DNA of 64,000 nucleotides from the NCBI RefSeq assembly GCF_002848005.1, contig NZ_PKHX01000003.1:184317-248316 (forward strand), read 5' to 3'. The notes beneath the pieces are model-generated. The model was not told the origin of the DNA. It did not search any database and saw only the letters and a list, made by a program, of their open reading frames with translations. The DNA is from Varibaculum cambriense. Its GTDB lineage: Bacteria > Actinomycetota > Actinomycetes > Actinomycetales > Actinomycetaceae. How positions within the stretch are numbered: the stretch's first letter is position 1; each line of letters starts with the position of its first letter. Below are positions 25,938 to 34,360 of the stretch, in pieces. Made by a program: the position numbers and the translations under genes.

Positions 25938-26567
25938 GTGAAACTTTTTGGACGTAGCAAAGATGAAGATGTCGAGACCCCGCTTGATAAGGGCGAAGGC
26001 AAAGGTCGCCCTACCCCGAAACGCAAAGTCGCGGAGGCAAAAAATCGTCGTCCCCTGATAGTAGACAAAAAAGAAGCCCGCAAGCGTCGCCGCGAGCAAC
26101 GCGATAAGCTCTATAAGAAACAGCAAGCCGCCTTGGACGGCAAGGGGGACGAACGTTATCTTCCCTATAATGACCAAGGCCCGGTACGCCGCTATATTCG
26201 GGATTTTGTAGATTCCCGCTTCGCTATTGGCGAGTTGTTCATGCCGATAGTGCTAGCCTTCCTGATCCTTTCGATTGCGTTTTCTCGCAACCAACAGTTG
26301 AACTCGATTTTGCTGTTTTCAATGTGGGCTCTGCTGTTACTGGCGATTATCGAAGCCGTGGTAACCACCATGATTATTAATCGGGCGCTCCTTACGGTTA
26401 CGAATGGGGATAAACGAGTAAAGAAAGGAAACGGACGTTACATTCTGATGCGCCTGGCGAGTCCGCGGAGAATGCGCCGTCCTCGACCTTCCGGCCCGCG
26501 CGGGCCGCGACCCGATATTAGTGAGTACGCTGGCGATATTCGCTCCTATATGCGTTCTCGTCCCTAA
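25938..26567 (+). CDS. DUF3043 family membrane protein (Rv2206-like)
   Basis: 209 residues from a GTG start. A strongly basic N-terminal region (KKEARKRRREQRDKLYKKQQ, about 48-67) is followed by DERYLPYNDQGPVRRYIRDFVDSR (split, about 75-98), the family signature. Two membrane segments follow (about 98-118 and 125-147), then a basic C-terminal tail ending DIRSYMRSRP. It is conserved across actinobacteria next to the glycerate kinase/erpA region. Function unknown. Its end overlaps the convergent pyrD end by four bases. Confidence 0.88.
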   Translation: MKLFGRSKDEDVETPLDKGEGKGRPTPKRKVAEAKNRRPLIVDKKEARKRRREQRDKLYKKQQAALDGKGDERYLPYNDQGPVRRYIRDFVDSRFAIGELFMPIVLAFLILSIAFSRNQQLNSILLFSMWALLLLAIIEAVVTTMIINRALLTVTNGDKRVKKGNGRYILMRLASPRRMRRPRPSGPRGPRPDISEYAGDIRSYMRSRP

Positions 26568-27640
26568 CGGGTTTTACGCAACGGCAATGCGGGAAGCTCA
26601 CCAGCAAGCTGTTTATTGAGCTTTCCCGCAAACCGAGGCCCCTGATAGATCATGGCGGTCAACGCCTCTAGTAAGTCAGCTCCCGCGTCCAGGAACTGAC
26701 GGGCACTGGCCTCGTCCTCAATTCCGCCGCACCCGATAATCAAGTAGTCATCGCCTAGTTCCTGACGCAGCAAGCGCACTACTTCCAGAGCACGTTCTTT
26801 TAGGGGAGGACCTGAGAGTCCGCCCTCGCCAAAATCGTGGTTAATGGTGGTATTGGTGGCGATTACTCCCGCCAATCCCACTTCTTTAACGATCTGCGCT
26901 AGTTCTTTTAGCTGCTCATCCTGTAAATCGGGAGCCAGTTTTACCAGTACCGGGACTTGTCTGCCAGCGCTTTGCCTTCCGGCAGCAATTACTGCTTTCC
27001 CGATCTGACGCAGCTGCTCACTGGCCTGCAGGCTGCGAAGCCCCGGCGTATTAGGAGAAGACACGTTGATCACTAGATAGTCGGCATATTTTGCGAGTAG
27101 CCGCGCGCTGGTGCGGTAATCATCGGCTGCCGCCGCCAGATCGGTAGTCTTATTCTTCCCTAAATTTACCCCCAGGATTAGGGATCTGCCTGCCGCGCTG
27201 CTTCGCAGCTTCTGCAGGCGAGAGACCATCTCATCGGCACCCTGATTATTAAAACCCATCCGATTACGTACTGCCCGCAGCGGCAATATCCGCCACAGGC
27301 GCGGCTGCTCATTTCCGGGTTGGGGACGCGGAGTTACCGTTCCCACCTCAACGAATGCAAATCCGAAAGCTCCGAACTGCAGTGGAGCTACAGCATCTTT
27401 GTCCATCCCGGCCGCCAAACCCACATATCCAGGAACTGGCCTGGCCAGGGATTTCAATCCCTGCTCATCGCCTACCCATCCGCCTTTCAAAGTTCCTACT
27501 TGCCCGGAGAAAAATATCCGGATCAACCCGGTTAACCCGGGAACCCGAGAAATTAGATACATGGCTTTCATAGTGGCGTCGTGACATTTTTCGGCATCAA
27601 AACGCGAAATCAAGTGTTTGTATAAGAATCGGTACAGCAC
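26564..27640 (-). CDS. pyrD: Quinone-dependent dihydroorotate dehydrogenase (class 2)
   Basis: 358 residues. The membrane-associated N-terminal helices (MLYRFLYKHLISRFDAEKCH) mark the class 2 enzyme, which passes electrons to quinone. FMN-site strings include VGLAAGMDKDAVAPLQ, FGFAFVEVGTVTPRPQPGNEQPR (split), RMGFNNQGAD, INVSSPNTPGLRSLQ with the catalytic Ser, and GCGGIEDEASARQFLDAGAD. It oxidises dihydroorotate to orotate in pyrimidine synthesis. Monocistronic. Confidence 0.95.
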   Translation of the reverse strand: MLYRFLYKHLISRFDAEKCHDATMKAMYLISRVPGLTGLIRIFFSGQVGTLKGGWVGDEQGLKSLARPVPGYVGLAAGMDKDAVAPLQFGAFGFAFVEVGTVTPRPQPGNEQPRLWRILPLRAVRNRMGFNNQGADEMVSRLQKLRSSAAGRSLILGVNLGKNKTTDLAAAADDYRTSARLLAKYADYLVINVSSPNTPGLRSLQASEQLRQIGKAVIAAGRQSAGRQVPVLVKLAPDLQDEQLKELAQIVKEVGLAGVIATNTTINHDFGEGGLSGPPLKERALEVVRLLRQELGDDYLIIGCGGIEDEASARQFLDAGADLLEALTAMIYQGPRFAGKLNKQLAGELPALPLRKTR

Positions 27641-27729
27641 GGCCTCAATTGTACTGAAAAGGCGACGCCGCTACTTACCGGCAGTCGGGTTAGTTACTTT
27701 TTCCCGTTCAGAGTTTGACGATTTTTAGG

Positions 27730-28362
27730 CTAGTCCCACCACAGGCACCAACCCGGACAAGCCCAGCGCGGATCGGCGCTATAGAGTTCATCAGGCGCAC
27801 CAGCCTGCCCCAAGGCTAATTTTTCCTGGTAGGTTTGCCAGATTTTTCGCGCCTGCCGGGTTGTAGGCTCGCTTGCTCCTTCGGCAGAAGATTCAACTAC
27901 AAACATGGTGTCTACACTGACGCGCTCGTCCCAGCGCGAAGATCCGATTATATATCCCGAAAGATGGACCCGTCCCGGATTAGCAATACAGGCGTTTAAA
28001 AACGCTAGCAAAGTGGGGGCATCGTTTTGCCGATCTGCTAAGGCGACTCGAGGAAGCGCTGCTCGCAACTTACTTGCTCCCTCGGCATCTAGACCGTGGA
28101 AACGCTGGTAGTCTCCGATTCCCTGTCCGGTAGCTAAATAGTTTTTTAAAATTTCTGGAATTTTGGTTTCGGCTAACCAACCGAGCGGGCCGTAGAGACC
28201 AGAGGGCAGATCCGGGTCGTCCTCTAGCATGTCTAGGAGAATCTTATCGCCGTCCTCCCCCAGGAACTCTGGGGTAGATAGGGCGAAAAAATCGGAACCT
28301 TTCAGGCGTTCCCCCAAGGCAGATTTTGGGGATTTACAGGTAGGTGACGAGGTGGTAGTCAT
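27730..28362 (-). CDS. Hypothetical protein
   Basis: 210 residues, no signal peptide or membrane segment. The ATG follows AAGGAG with a 5-base spacer, so translation is well supported. It is acidic, with a C-terminal Trp/Cys-rich end (DPRWACPGWCLWWD). No family recognised. It stands alone between pyrD and the divergent TrmH-type methyltransferase. Confidence 0.65.
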   Translation of the reverse strand: MTTTSSPTCKSPKSALGERLKGSDFFALSTPEFLGEDGDKILLDMLEDDPDLPSGLYGPLGWLAETKIPEILKNYLATGQGIGDYQRFHGLDAEGASKLRAALPRVALADRQNDAPTLLAFLNACIANPGRVHLSGYIIGSSRWDERVSVDTMFVVESSAEGASEPTTRQARKIWQTYQEKLALGQAGAPDELYSADPRWACPGWCLWWD

Positions 28363-28510
28363 GGTTGCTCCTTGCTGGTTGGTTACTGAAACTCACTCTT
28401 GCACGCCAGTTATCGCGGAAGGAATGAGGAAATAACCAGACCGGGAAAACTTTTCGGACCCAAAAAATGTGGAAATCTTTATGACAGATGCAAGGCTCTA
28501 AACTAGTAGC

Positions 28511-29356
28511 GTGTTGATTCCGCTGGCAGATTTATCAGATCCGCGGGTAAATGATTTTACCCAGCTAAAAGACGTGAACCTGCGCAAAAGTTTTGAAGCT
28601 GAGCACGGCCTATATTTAGCAGAGAGTTTTTCCGTAATTTCCCGAGCCCTCGCTGCTGGACATCAGCCTCGTTCCGTTTTAACCAGTGAACATTGGTTAG
28701 GGCGTTTGCAGGAAACCTTGGGCAAACGCGCCGGCGACATCCCCATTTTTGTGGCTGAAGAAAAACAGTTGATCCAGCTTACCGGATTTAGCATGCATCG
28801 CGGGGCGATTGCCGCGATGGAGCGTCCTGCTCTGCCGGACTTAGACGAAATACTGGCCGCGGCGCGGGCAGTGTTGATATTGGAAGATCTGGTCGATCAC
28901 ACCAATGTGGGTGCCGCGATTCGCTCAGCCGCCGCGATGGGTTTCGATGCCATTTTGACCAGTCCGCATTGCGCTGACCCGCTCTATCGACGGGCAGTTC
29001 GGGTTTCAATGGGTACTGTTTTTTCGCTACCTTGGACCCGGATTGATGAATGGCCTGATACTTCCGCTCTGAAAGCGCGCGGATTTACGGTAGCGGGGCT
29101 AGCATTATCTGACCAAGCGATTTCTCTGCCAGATTTTTGTATTGCATTACAATCCGAGGTCGTGCAAGGACGGGAACCAAAAGTGGCGTTAGTGCTGGGT
29201 ACAGAAGGGCCAGGCATGAGCAAGCAGGCCCTTTCTCAGTGTGACCAGCTAGTGAAAATCCCGCTAAGTCATGGAGTGGATTCTTTGAATGTAGCTGCCG
29301 CGGGAGCAGTTGCCTGTTACGCCGTCAGCCAGGCCTTAGCGGTAAAAACTGGATGA
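28511..29356 (+). CDS. TrmH/SpoU family RNA 2'-O-methyltransferase
   Basis: 281 residues from a GTG start. The SPOUT knot is shown by LILEDLVDHTNVGAAIRSAA (motif 1, near 118-137), LVLGTEGPGMS (motif 2) and KIPLSHGVDSLNVAAAGAVA (motif 3). The N-terminal ~95 residues are the substrate-binding portion typical of TrmH-like proteins. It methylates ribose in tRNA or rRNA using S-adenosylmethionine; the exact target is not predictable. Confidence 0.88.
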   Translation: MLIPLADLSDPRVNDFTQLKDVNLRKSFEAEHGLYLAESFSVISRALAAGHQPRSVLTSEHWLGRLQETLGKRAGDIPIFVAEEKQLIQLTGFSMHRGAIAAMERPALPDLDEILAAARAVLILEDLVDHTNVGAAIRSAAAMGFDAILTSPHCADPLYRRAVRVSMGTVFSLPWTRIDEWPDTSALKARGFTVAGLALSDQAISLPDFCIALQSEVVQGREPKVALVLGTEGPGMSKQALSQCDQLVKIPLSHGVDSLNVAAAGAVACYAVSQALAVKTG

Positions 29357-29467
29357 TCTTAAGCTCCCAGCAGGCTAGCCAATTCGCTGACCATATTCCC
29401 GCGCGGGTGCCATGATCCGTGCTTCCGGCACCAAAGTTAGAACGCCATAGCGCTCAAGAAACACAAA

Positions 29468-29498
29468 GGGCGCAGGTGAGACTATCTCACCTGCGCCC
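29468..29498. terminator. Terminator between the TrmH-type gene and metS
   Basis: Perfect 13-bp stem (29468-29480 / 29486-29498) with an ACTAT loop between convergent genes. On the minus strand it is followed by TTTGTGTTT, so it chiefly serves the symporter pair. Confidence 0.8.
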
Positions 29499-29532
29499 GA
29501 CAGGGCAATAAACCCAAGTGAATTAGTGTTTA

Positions 29533-29754
29533 CTACCCTTCGCTGGCTTTACCGGCGTCCGCGGCCTCTTTCGCTTCCTTTTCTACAAAGTCAGACTCAG
29601 TAAGACCCGGATGGGGATGAAAGTCAGTTCCCGAGTAGTCTTCTCCTTTTTGAAAGGGCGGATCCATACGGCGTAGTGCCACCACTGACCCCACTAGGCC
29701 GCCCCAGATAACCAAGATGGCGACCAGCATCATCAATATTGCTTCCCCGGTCAT
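29533..29754 (-). CDS. metS: Small subunit of MetPS-type methionine/alanine importer
   Basis: 73 residues from the ATG at 29754; AAGGAGG lies upstream inside the end of the symporter gene. The single membrane segment ILMMLVAILVIWGGLVGSVV and the string IWGG are typical of MetS, the essential small partner of the MetP symporter in Corynebacterium glutamicum. A hydrophilic tail of about 40 residues is longer than in corynebacteria. It begins two bases after the symporter stop. Confidence 0.8.
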   Translation of the reverse strand: MTGEAILMMLVAILVIWGGLVGSVVALRRMDPPFQKGEDYSGTDFHPHPGLTESDFVEKEAKEAADAGKASEG

Positions 29755-29756
29755 AG

Positions 29757-31328
29757 CTAGTCTTCCTCCTTGTTCCAATCCACATTTTCTAAATCAAACG
29801 AAGGCGATATCTCGGCGCTCTTATGCCACTTCAAACGGGGCATTATTAGTGAGAACACTAAGAGGATCGCCAACATTCCCCAACCGAAGGTATTAGTCCA
29901 CCAACGCGGATAATCACCGTAACCGTGGAAAATCAGATCCACCACATTAGGCACCAGCATAAATACTAGGAGCACCGGGATTACGAATCCGATGAGCCCC
30001 TCCCACCATTTACCGGCTTTCACCGCGGAGGTAACGTTCAGGTGAATCCGCAGGGTGCGCAGCGAAGGAGTAATTACCGTTACGATCACGCATAGCGAGA
30101 GCGCCGCTCCCACCACCCCGATGGTGTTGATGTAGTTATCCACCGTATCCAGGGCAGCCAGCCCGGTAGTAGTTCCAAAGAAGAATACCGAAACCACCGC
30201 GAGGACAACGCCGATAATCAACGAGGCGCGTTTAGAGGTCCACCCGATCTTGTCTTGGAAAGCCCCGGCGACCACCTGCACTAGGGAAACCATCGAGGTG
30301 ATCCCGGCCAGCACCAGCGAGGCAAAGAATAGCGCCCCGAAAATACCGCCGCCGGGCATTTCATTGATGATTTGCGGGAAAGTAATAAAAGACAGCGAGA
30401 CTCCGGTGATATTTTCCAGCTTGTCAACTGAAGTTCCCTGTAGATGCGCCATATAACCCAAAGTGGCGAACACTCCGATCCCGGCCAATACCTCAAAGGA
30501 GGAGTTAGCGAAGCCTGCGACTAAACCGGTACCGGTCAAGTTGGAACGCTTCTTGAGGTAAGAGGCGTAGGTCATCATAATCCCGAACCCTACCGACAGG
30601 GAGTAGAAGATTTGGGCAACTGCCGCGATCCACACTTTCCCATTCCAGAGGGCGCTCCAATCTGGGGTAAAGAATTTATTCAAGCCATCGGTTGCGCCCG
30701 GTAAGGTTAGCGCCTTGATTACCATGGCTATAAATAGCACTACCAGCAGGGGAATACAGATTTTGGTGATCCATTCGATGCCGCGGGAAACCCCGAGAGC
30801 GATGAGGATGATGGTAACCACCCAAACCAAAATCAAAGGCAGGGCAATACCCCACACGGGAGTAAGCGAAATAGAGGTAGTGTCTTGAGCCTGCAAGAAC
30901 TTGTCGGAAAAGAATCCTGCCGGATCATTTCCCCAAGCACAGGTAAAGGAAAACACGGTATACCGCAGCGCCCAGGCGATAATGGCTGCATAGTAGACGA
31001 CGATGAAGAAACATACGCCGACCTGCCACCAACCTACTGCTTCGGTACGCCGGTTTACCCTGGCTAGCACCAGTGGCGGTGAGCCCCGGAACTTGTGTCC
31101 GATGGCGTAGTCCAGCATCAGCATGGGCAGCCCAATAGCTAGGAGGGCAATCAGATAGGGAACTATGAACGCACCGCCGCCATTTTGATAGGCAACACCA
31201 GGGAAACGCCAAATATTTCCCAGCCCGATCGCAGAACCAATCGCCGCAATCAGGAATCCGTATTGTGTCCCCCATGACTGTCGGCTGGTCTTACTAGACG
31301 CAGTAGGCTGCGAAACCTCTTCAGACAT
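29757..31328 (-). CDS. metP: Neurotransmitter:sodium symporter family transporter (MetP-like)
   Basis: 523 residues with about twelve hydrophobic segments. The N-terminal LeuT-fold signature is WGTQYGFLIAAIGSAIGLGN then IWRFPGVAYQNGGGAF, giving the unwound helix 1 sodium and substrate site. It is likely to import a neutral amino acid with sodium. The MetS-like gene directly downstream makes a methionine/alanine role the best guess (family knowledge from C. glutamicum MetPS). No regulator is adjacent. Confidence 0.85.
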   Translation of the reverse strand: MSEEVSQPTASSKTSRQSWGTQYGFLIAAIGSAIGLGNIWRFPGVAYQNGGGAFIVPYLIALLAIGLPMLMLDYAIGHKFRGSPPLVLARVNRRTEAVGWWQVGVCFFIVVYYAAIIAWALRYTVFSFTCAWGNDPAGFFSDKFLQAQDTTSISLTPVWGIALPLILVWVVTIILIALGVSRGIEWITKICIPLLVVLFIAMVIKALTLPGATDGLNKFFTPDWSALWNGKVWIAAVAQIFYSLSVGFGIMMTYASYLKKRSNLTGTGLVAGFANSSFEVLAGIGVFATLGYMAHLQGTSVDKLENITGVSLSFITFPQIINEMPGGGIFGALFFASLVLAGITSMVSLVQVVAGAFQDKIGWTSKRASLIIGVVLAVVSVFFFGTTTGLAALDTVDNYINTIGVVGAALSLCVIVTVITPSLRTLRIHLNVTSAVKAGKWWEGLIGFVIPVLLVFMLVPNVVDLIFHGYGDYPRWWTNTFGWGMLAILLVFSLIMPRLKWHKSAEISPSFDLENVDWNKEED

Positions 31329-31461
31329 CTCAACTCCTTATATACGGGACAAACAATTGTCAAATCAATTGCTTAGAGCCAAAGTAATCCCATCCGCCAA
31401 CTTTCGGACGAAAACATTCACATGGTGAGACTGTCTCTAGAGGGAAATCTGCGTAAAAAAT

Positions 31462-31502
31462 ATTTTTCTCCCGCTAACCGCACAGGTCAGCGGGAGAAAA
31501 AT
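31462..31502 (-). terminator. Rho-independent terminator of rne
   Basis: 14-bp perfect outer stem (31462-31475 / 31489-31502) plus a short inner extension with one mismatch. On the minus strand it is followed by ATTTTTTAC, 17 bases after the rne stop. Confidence 0.85.
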
Positions 31503-31519
31503 CTCGATATTAAAGGTTA

Positions 31520-33997
31520 TTAGGCAGTTACCGCGGCGTGACGTCTAGGTGCCTGCTCGTCCTGTTCCTCATCCGCTTCCATTTTCTTTTCCCAGGTGGG
31601 GCTACTCGCCCCTAACTGTTCCAAACTCACGCTCTTGGCGGCGCCAGTGTTTTGAATAGTCATCACCGCCCCCTCAGAAGCAGGAGTAACCGTACCGGAA
31701 GTGGCAGCCGCTCGAGCTTGCCCGTTAACTCCCTGCTCGGCTTTCTTGACTATCTTTTTAGTCCTAGCGGCCTTTGAGGGAGTTTCAGCTGCCGGCTCCT
31801 CTTCTGCTGGAGCGTTCCTCTTAACGGCTCCTGGTGAGGCTTTAGCCGGTTCCTCTTGGTTAGAGCGCCCTTTAGCACCGTTCCTTCCCCGTTCCCGGGA
31901 GTCATTATTGTCTGCTGGCGAGGCCGCCTGTTCTTGATTCTCCGGGCGCGCTAAGTCGGGTTGCTCTTGGTGAGCTTTACTGGCAGCCGCCGCTACTTTG
32001 GCCATAGAGGCGCGATTTTTTGATTCTGTTTTCGAACGTTTCCCGTCTTTGTTCTCGCGCTTAGCTTCAGCACGCAGATTTTCATCGCTATTTTCCCCGT
32101 TTTCTACCGGGTCAGTGTGCACGATAAACCCGCGTCCCTCGCAATGTTCACAGGGAGTAGAAAAGGCTTCTACCAGCCCTTCTCCTACTCGTTTGCGGGT
32201 CATTTGTACCAGTCCCAGGGAGGTAACTTCGGTGACCTGGTGGCGGGTGCGATCTCGCCCCAGACATTCCACTAGCCGCCGCAGCACCAGATCCCGGTTG
32301 GATTCGAGCACCATATCGACAAAGTCGATAACCACGATTCCCCCGATATCGCGCAGCCGCAGCTGCCGCACGATTTCCTCGGCAGATTCTAAGTTGTTGC
32401 GGGTAACGGTTTCTTCTAAAGTTCCCCCGGAACCAGTGTATTTACCGGTGTTAACGTCAATAACCGTCATCGCTTCGGTACGGTCAATAATCAGGTAGCC
32501 CCCCGAAGGCAGCCACACCTTGCGATCCATCCCCTTCGCAAGTTGTTCATCAACGCGGTGCGCCGCGAAAATATCGTCCGCACCCATCCATTGTTCAACT
32601 CGATCCCGTAAATCAGGCGCAAACTCTTTTACATAAGAATCAACCTGCCCGAATGTTTCTTTGCCCTGCACAATCAGCTTTTGGAAATCTTCATTGAACA
32701 CGTCACGTACCACCCGCAAGGCAAGTTCCGGCTCTCCATGCAATAGGTAGGGTGCCGATTTGGAGGACGCGGCGTTCTTTTCGATTTTTTCCCACTGTCT
32801 TTGCAGACGCTGCACATCTTGGCGCAGCTGCTCTTCACTGGCGCCTTCGGCGGCCGTCCTAATGATTACCCCGAAGTCCTTGGGTACAATCACTTTCAAT
32901 AATTTCTTGAGGCGGCGCCGCTCCCCCTCGGGAAGTTTCCGGGAAATTCCGGTCATTGATCCCCCCGGCACCAGCACCAAGAAACGTCCTGGCAGGGTTA
33001 CTTGGGAAGTAAGTCGCGCACCCTTGTGTCCAATCGGATCTTTAGTTACTTGCACGGTAATCGAATCGCCAGATTTTAAGGCTTCTTCAATCCGGCGTGG
33101 CCGACCCTTCATCCCGGCGACGTCCCAATTGACTTCCCCGGCGTAAAGCACCGCATTACGTCCGCGCCCTAAATCAACGAAAGCTGCCTCCATGGACGGC
33201 AATACGTTTTGCACCTTGCCGCGATAAACCGAGCCCACCATAGTGGTTTGGGTATGCCGGGATACATAGTGTTCCACCAGCACGTTATCTTCTAGCACGG
33301 CTATTTGGTTTAACCCATCCTTGGAGCGGATCAGCATGGTGCGATCTACTGCTTCTCGCCGCGCCAGATACTCAGATTCGGTGATTACCTTGGGTCGACG
33401 TCCCTCCTTACGCCCCTCCCGGCGCCGCTGTTTCTTGGCCTCTAAACGGGTAGAACCTTTTACCTGCTCGATCTGGTCACTAGCCTCTGCTGTTCCCCGG
33501 CTGCGGCGCCGACGACGACGCCGACTACCTCCGTTATCTTCCTCATCTGATCCGTTTCGGGCGCCATTGGAGCGGTTTGAATCGTTGCCCTCCAACTGGG
33601 ACTGGGTTTTATCTGCGCGGCTATCCTTGCCTTTTTCCGAGGTCGGGTTGTCACCTTCGGAAGTTTCATTTTTACGAGACTTTTTCGTCCCCCGCGTTTT
33701 CTTGTCAGCCTTAGCATTGTTCGACTGACCGTTTTTCTCCCCTTGGTTCTCGGTCTTTTTCTTGCTCTGCCGTTTCGGCTTAGCATCCTTTTCTATGTCT
33801 GCCTCTTCTGGGGCGCTTGGCTCAATAATGGGCGCGGCCGCGAACATGGGAGCTCCAAAAGCCGGTGCCGCCGGGAGCTGAGCGGGAGCTACCGGAGAAG
33901 ACTCGATTTTCTTCGGGGCGGAAAAAGTAGGCCCGGAAAAAAGCGCAGCACCGCTATTTTGATTAAATTCTGTTTCGTTATTATTGGGGTTTTTCAC
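31520..33997 (-). CDS. rne: Ribonuclease E/G
   Basis: About 825 residues. Three clustered GTG codons (34009, 34000, 33997) could start it; AGGTGAG favours the last two. The core (about 195-650) has the S1 domain (VYRGKVQNVLPSMEAAFVD), the DNase-I-like catalytic region with Asp residues in VIDVNTGKYTG and VVIDFVDMV, and the zinc-link TPCEHCEGRG near 613. The N-terminal ~190 and C-terminal ~180 residues are Lys/Glu/Asn/Ala-rich and disordered, the usual RNA- and partner-binding arms of actinobacterial RNase E. It processes rRNA, tRNA and mRNA. A terminator follows its stop codon. Confidence 0.93.
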   Translation of the reverse strand: MKNPNNNETEFNQNSGAALFSGPTFSAPKKIESSPVAPAQLPAAPAFGAPMFAAAPIIEPSAPEEADIEKDAKPKRQSKKKTENQGEKNGQSNNAKADKKTRGTKKSRKNETSEGDNPTSEKGKDSRADKTQSQLEGNDSNRSNGARNGSDEEDNGGSRRRRRRRSRGTAEASDQIEQVKGSTRLEAKKQRRREGRKEGRRPKVITESEYLARREAVDRTMLIRSKDGLNQIAVLEDNVLVEHYVSRHTQTTMVGSVYRGKVQNVLPSMEAAFVDLGRGRNAVLYAGEVNWDVAGMKGRPRRIEEALKSGDSITVQVTKDPIGHKGARLTSQVTLPGRFLVLVPGGSMTGISRKLPEGERRRLKKLLKVIVPKDFGVIIRTAAEGASEEQLRQDVQRLQRQWEKIEKNAASSKSAPYLLHGEPELALRVVRDVFNEDFQKLIVQGKETFGQVDSYVKEFAPDLRDRVEQWMGADDIFAAHRVDEQLAKGMDRKVWLPSGGYLIIDRTEAMTVIDVNTGKYTGSGGTLEETVTRNNLESAEEIVRQLRLRDIGGIVVIDFVDMVLESNRDLVLRRLVECLGRDRTRHQVTEVTSLGLVQMTRKRVGEGLVEAFSTPCEHCEGRGFIVHTDPVENGENSDENLRAEAKRENKDGKRSKTESKNRASMAKVAAAASKAHQEQPDLARPENQEQAASPADNNDSRERGRNGAKGRSNQEEPAKASPGAVKRNAPAEEEPAAETPSKAARTKKIVKKAEQGVNGQARAAATSGTVTPASEGAVMTIQNTGAAKSVSLEQLGASSPTWEKKMEADEEQDEQAPRRHAAVTA

Positions 33998-34360
33998 CAC
34001 TGATCTCACCTGGACGCGCCCGCACCGACGAGTCCCCTATATTACGCCGTCCTCTAGGACGGAAGCCCTTGTTTACGTGAGGACATTTTCCCCACGCCAG
34101 AGAGTTTTCCTAGGAAAATAGTCCCCCCGGGGTGGTTTTCCTCGCGATGCGACGACAAAAACCAACCAAGATCATTATTCCATATTTCTGAATTCTGTCG
34201 TAAAACTACGCCAATTCTTAGGGAATCCTGGGAATTGCTTAGCGACCGCCTAAAAAACGAGCTAATCTAAGTGACAACGTTGTCACCATGAGGCTTGGAA
34301 TGAGCAAGCTCCTATCTGGCAACGACTTCTAAACCGACTAGAAACGGAAAGGCGAGCAGA
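33998..34360. other. Divergent intergenic region between rne and cydA
   Basis: About 360 bases with no open frame of note. It must hold the promoters of rne (leftward) and cydAB (rightward). The only strong motif is the 16-base palindrome at 34271-34286. Confidence 0.6.
34271..34286 (+). promoter_or_regulatory. Palindromic operator upstream of cydA (LacI/GalR-type)
   Basis: GTGACAACGTTGTCAC is a perfect 16-base palindrome, 75 bases before the cydA ATG and just after a TAATCT that could be a -10. The central CG and TGACAACGTTGTCA fit the LacI/GalR-family pattern TGWNANCGNTNWCA. It does not fit Rex or CRP/GlxR half-site spacing. The regulator is not in this window. Confidence 0.55.

Noticed and set aside
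34271..34286. Rex or CRP/GlxR site before cydA
   Set aside because: GTGA and TCAC are eight bases apart, not the six required by either consensus.
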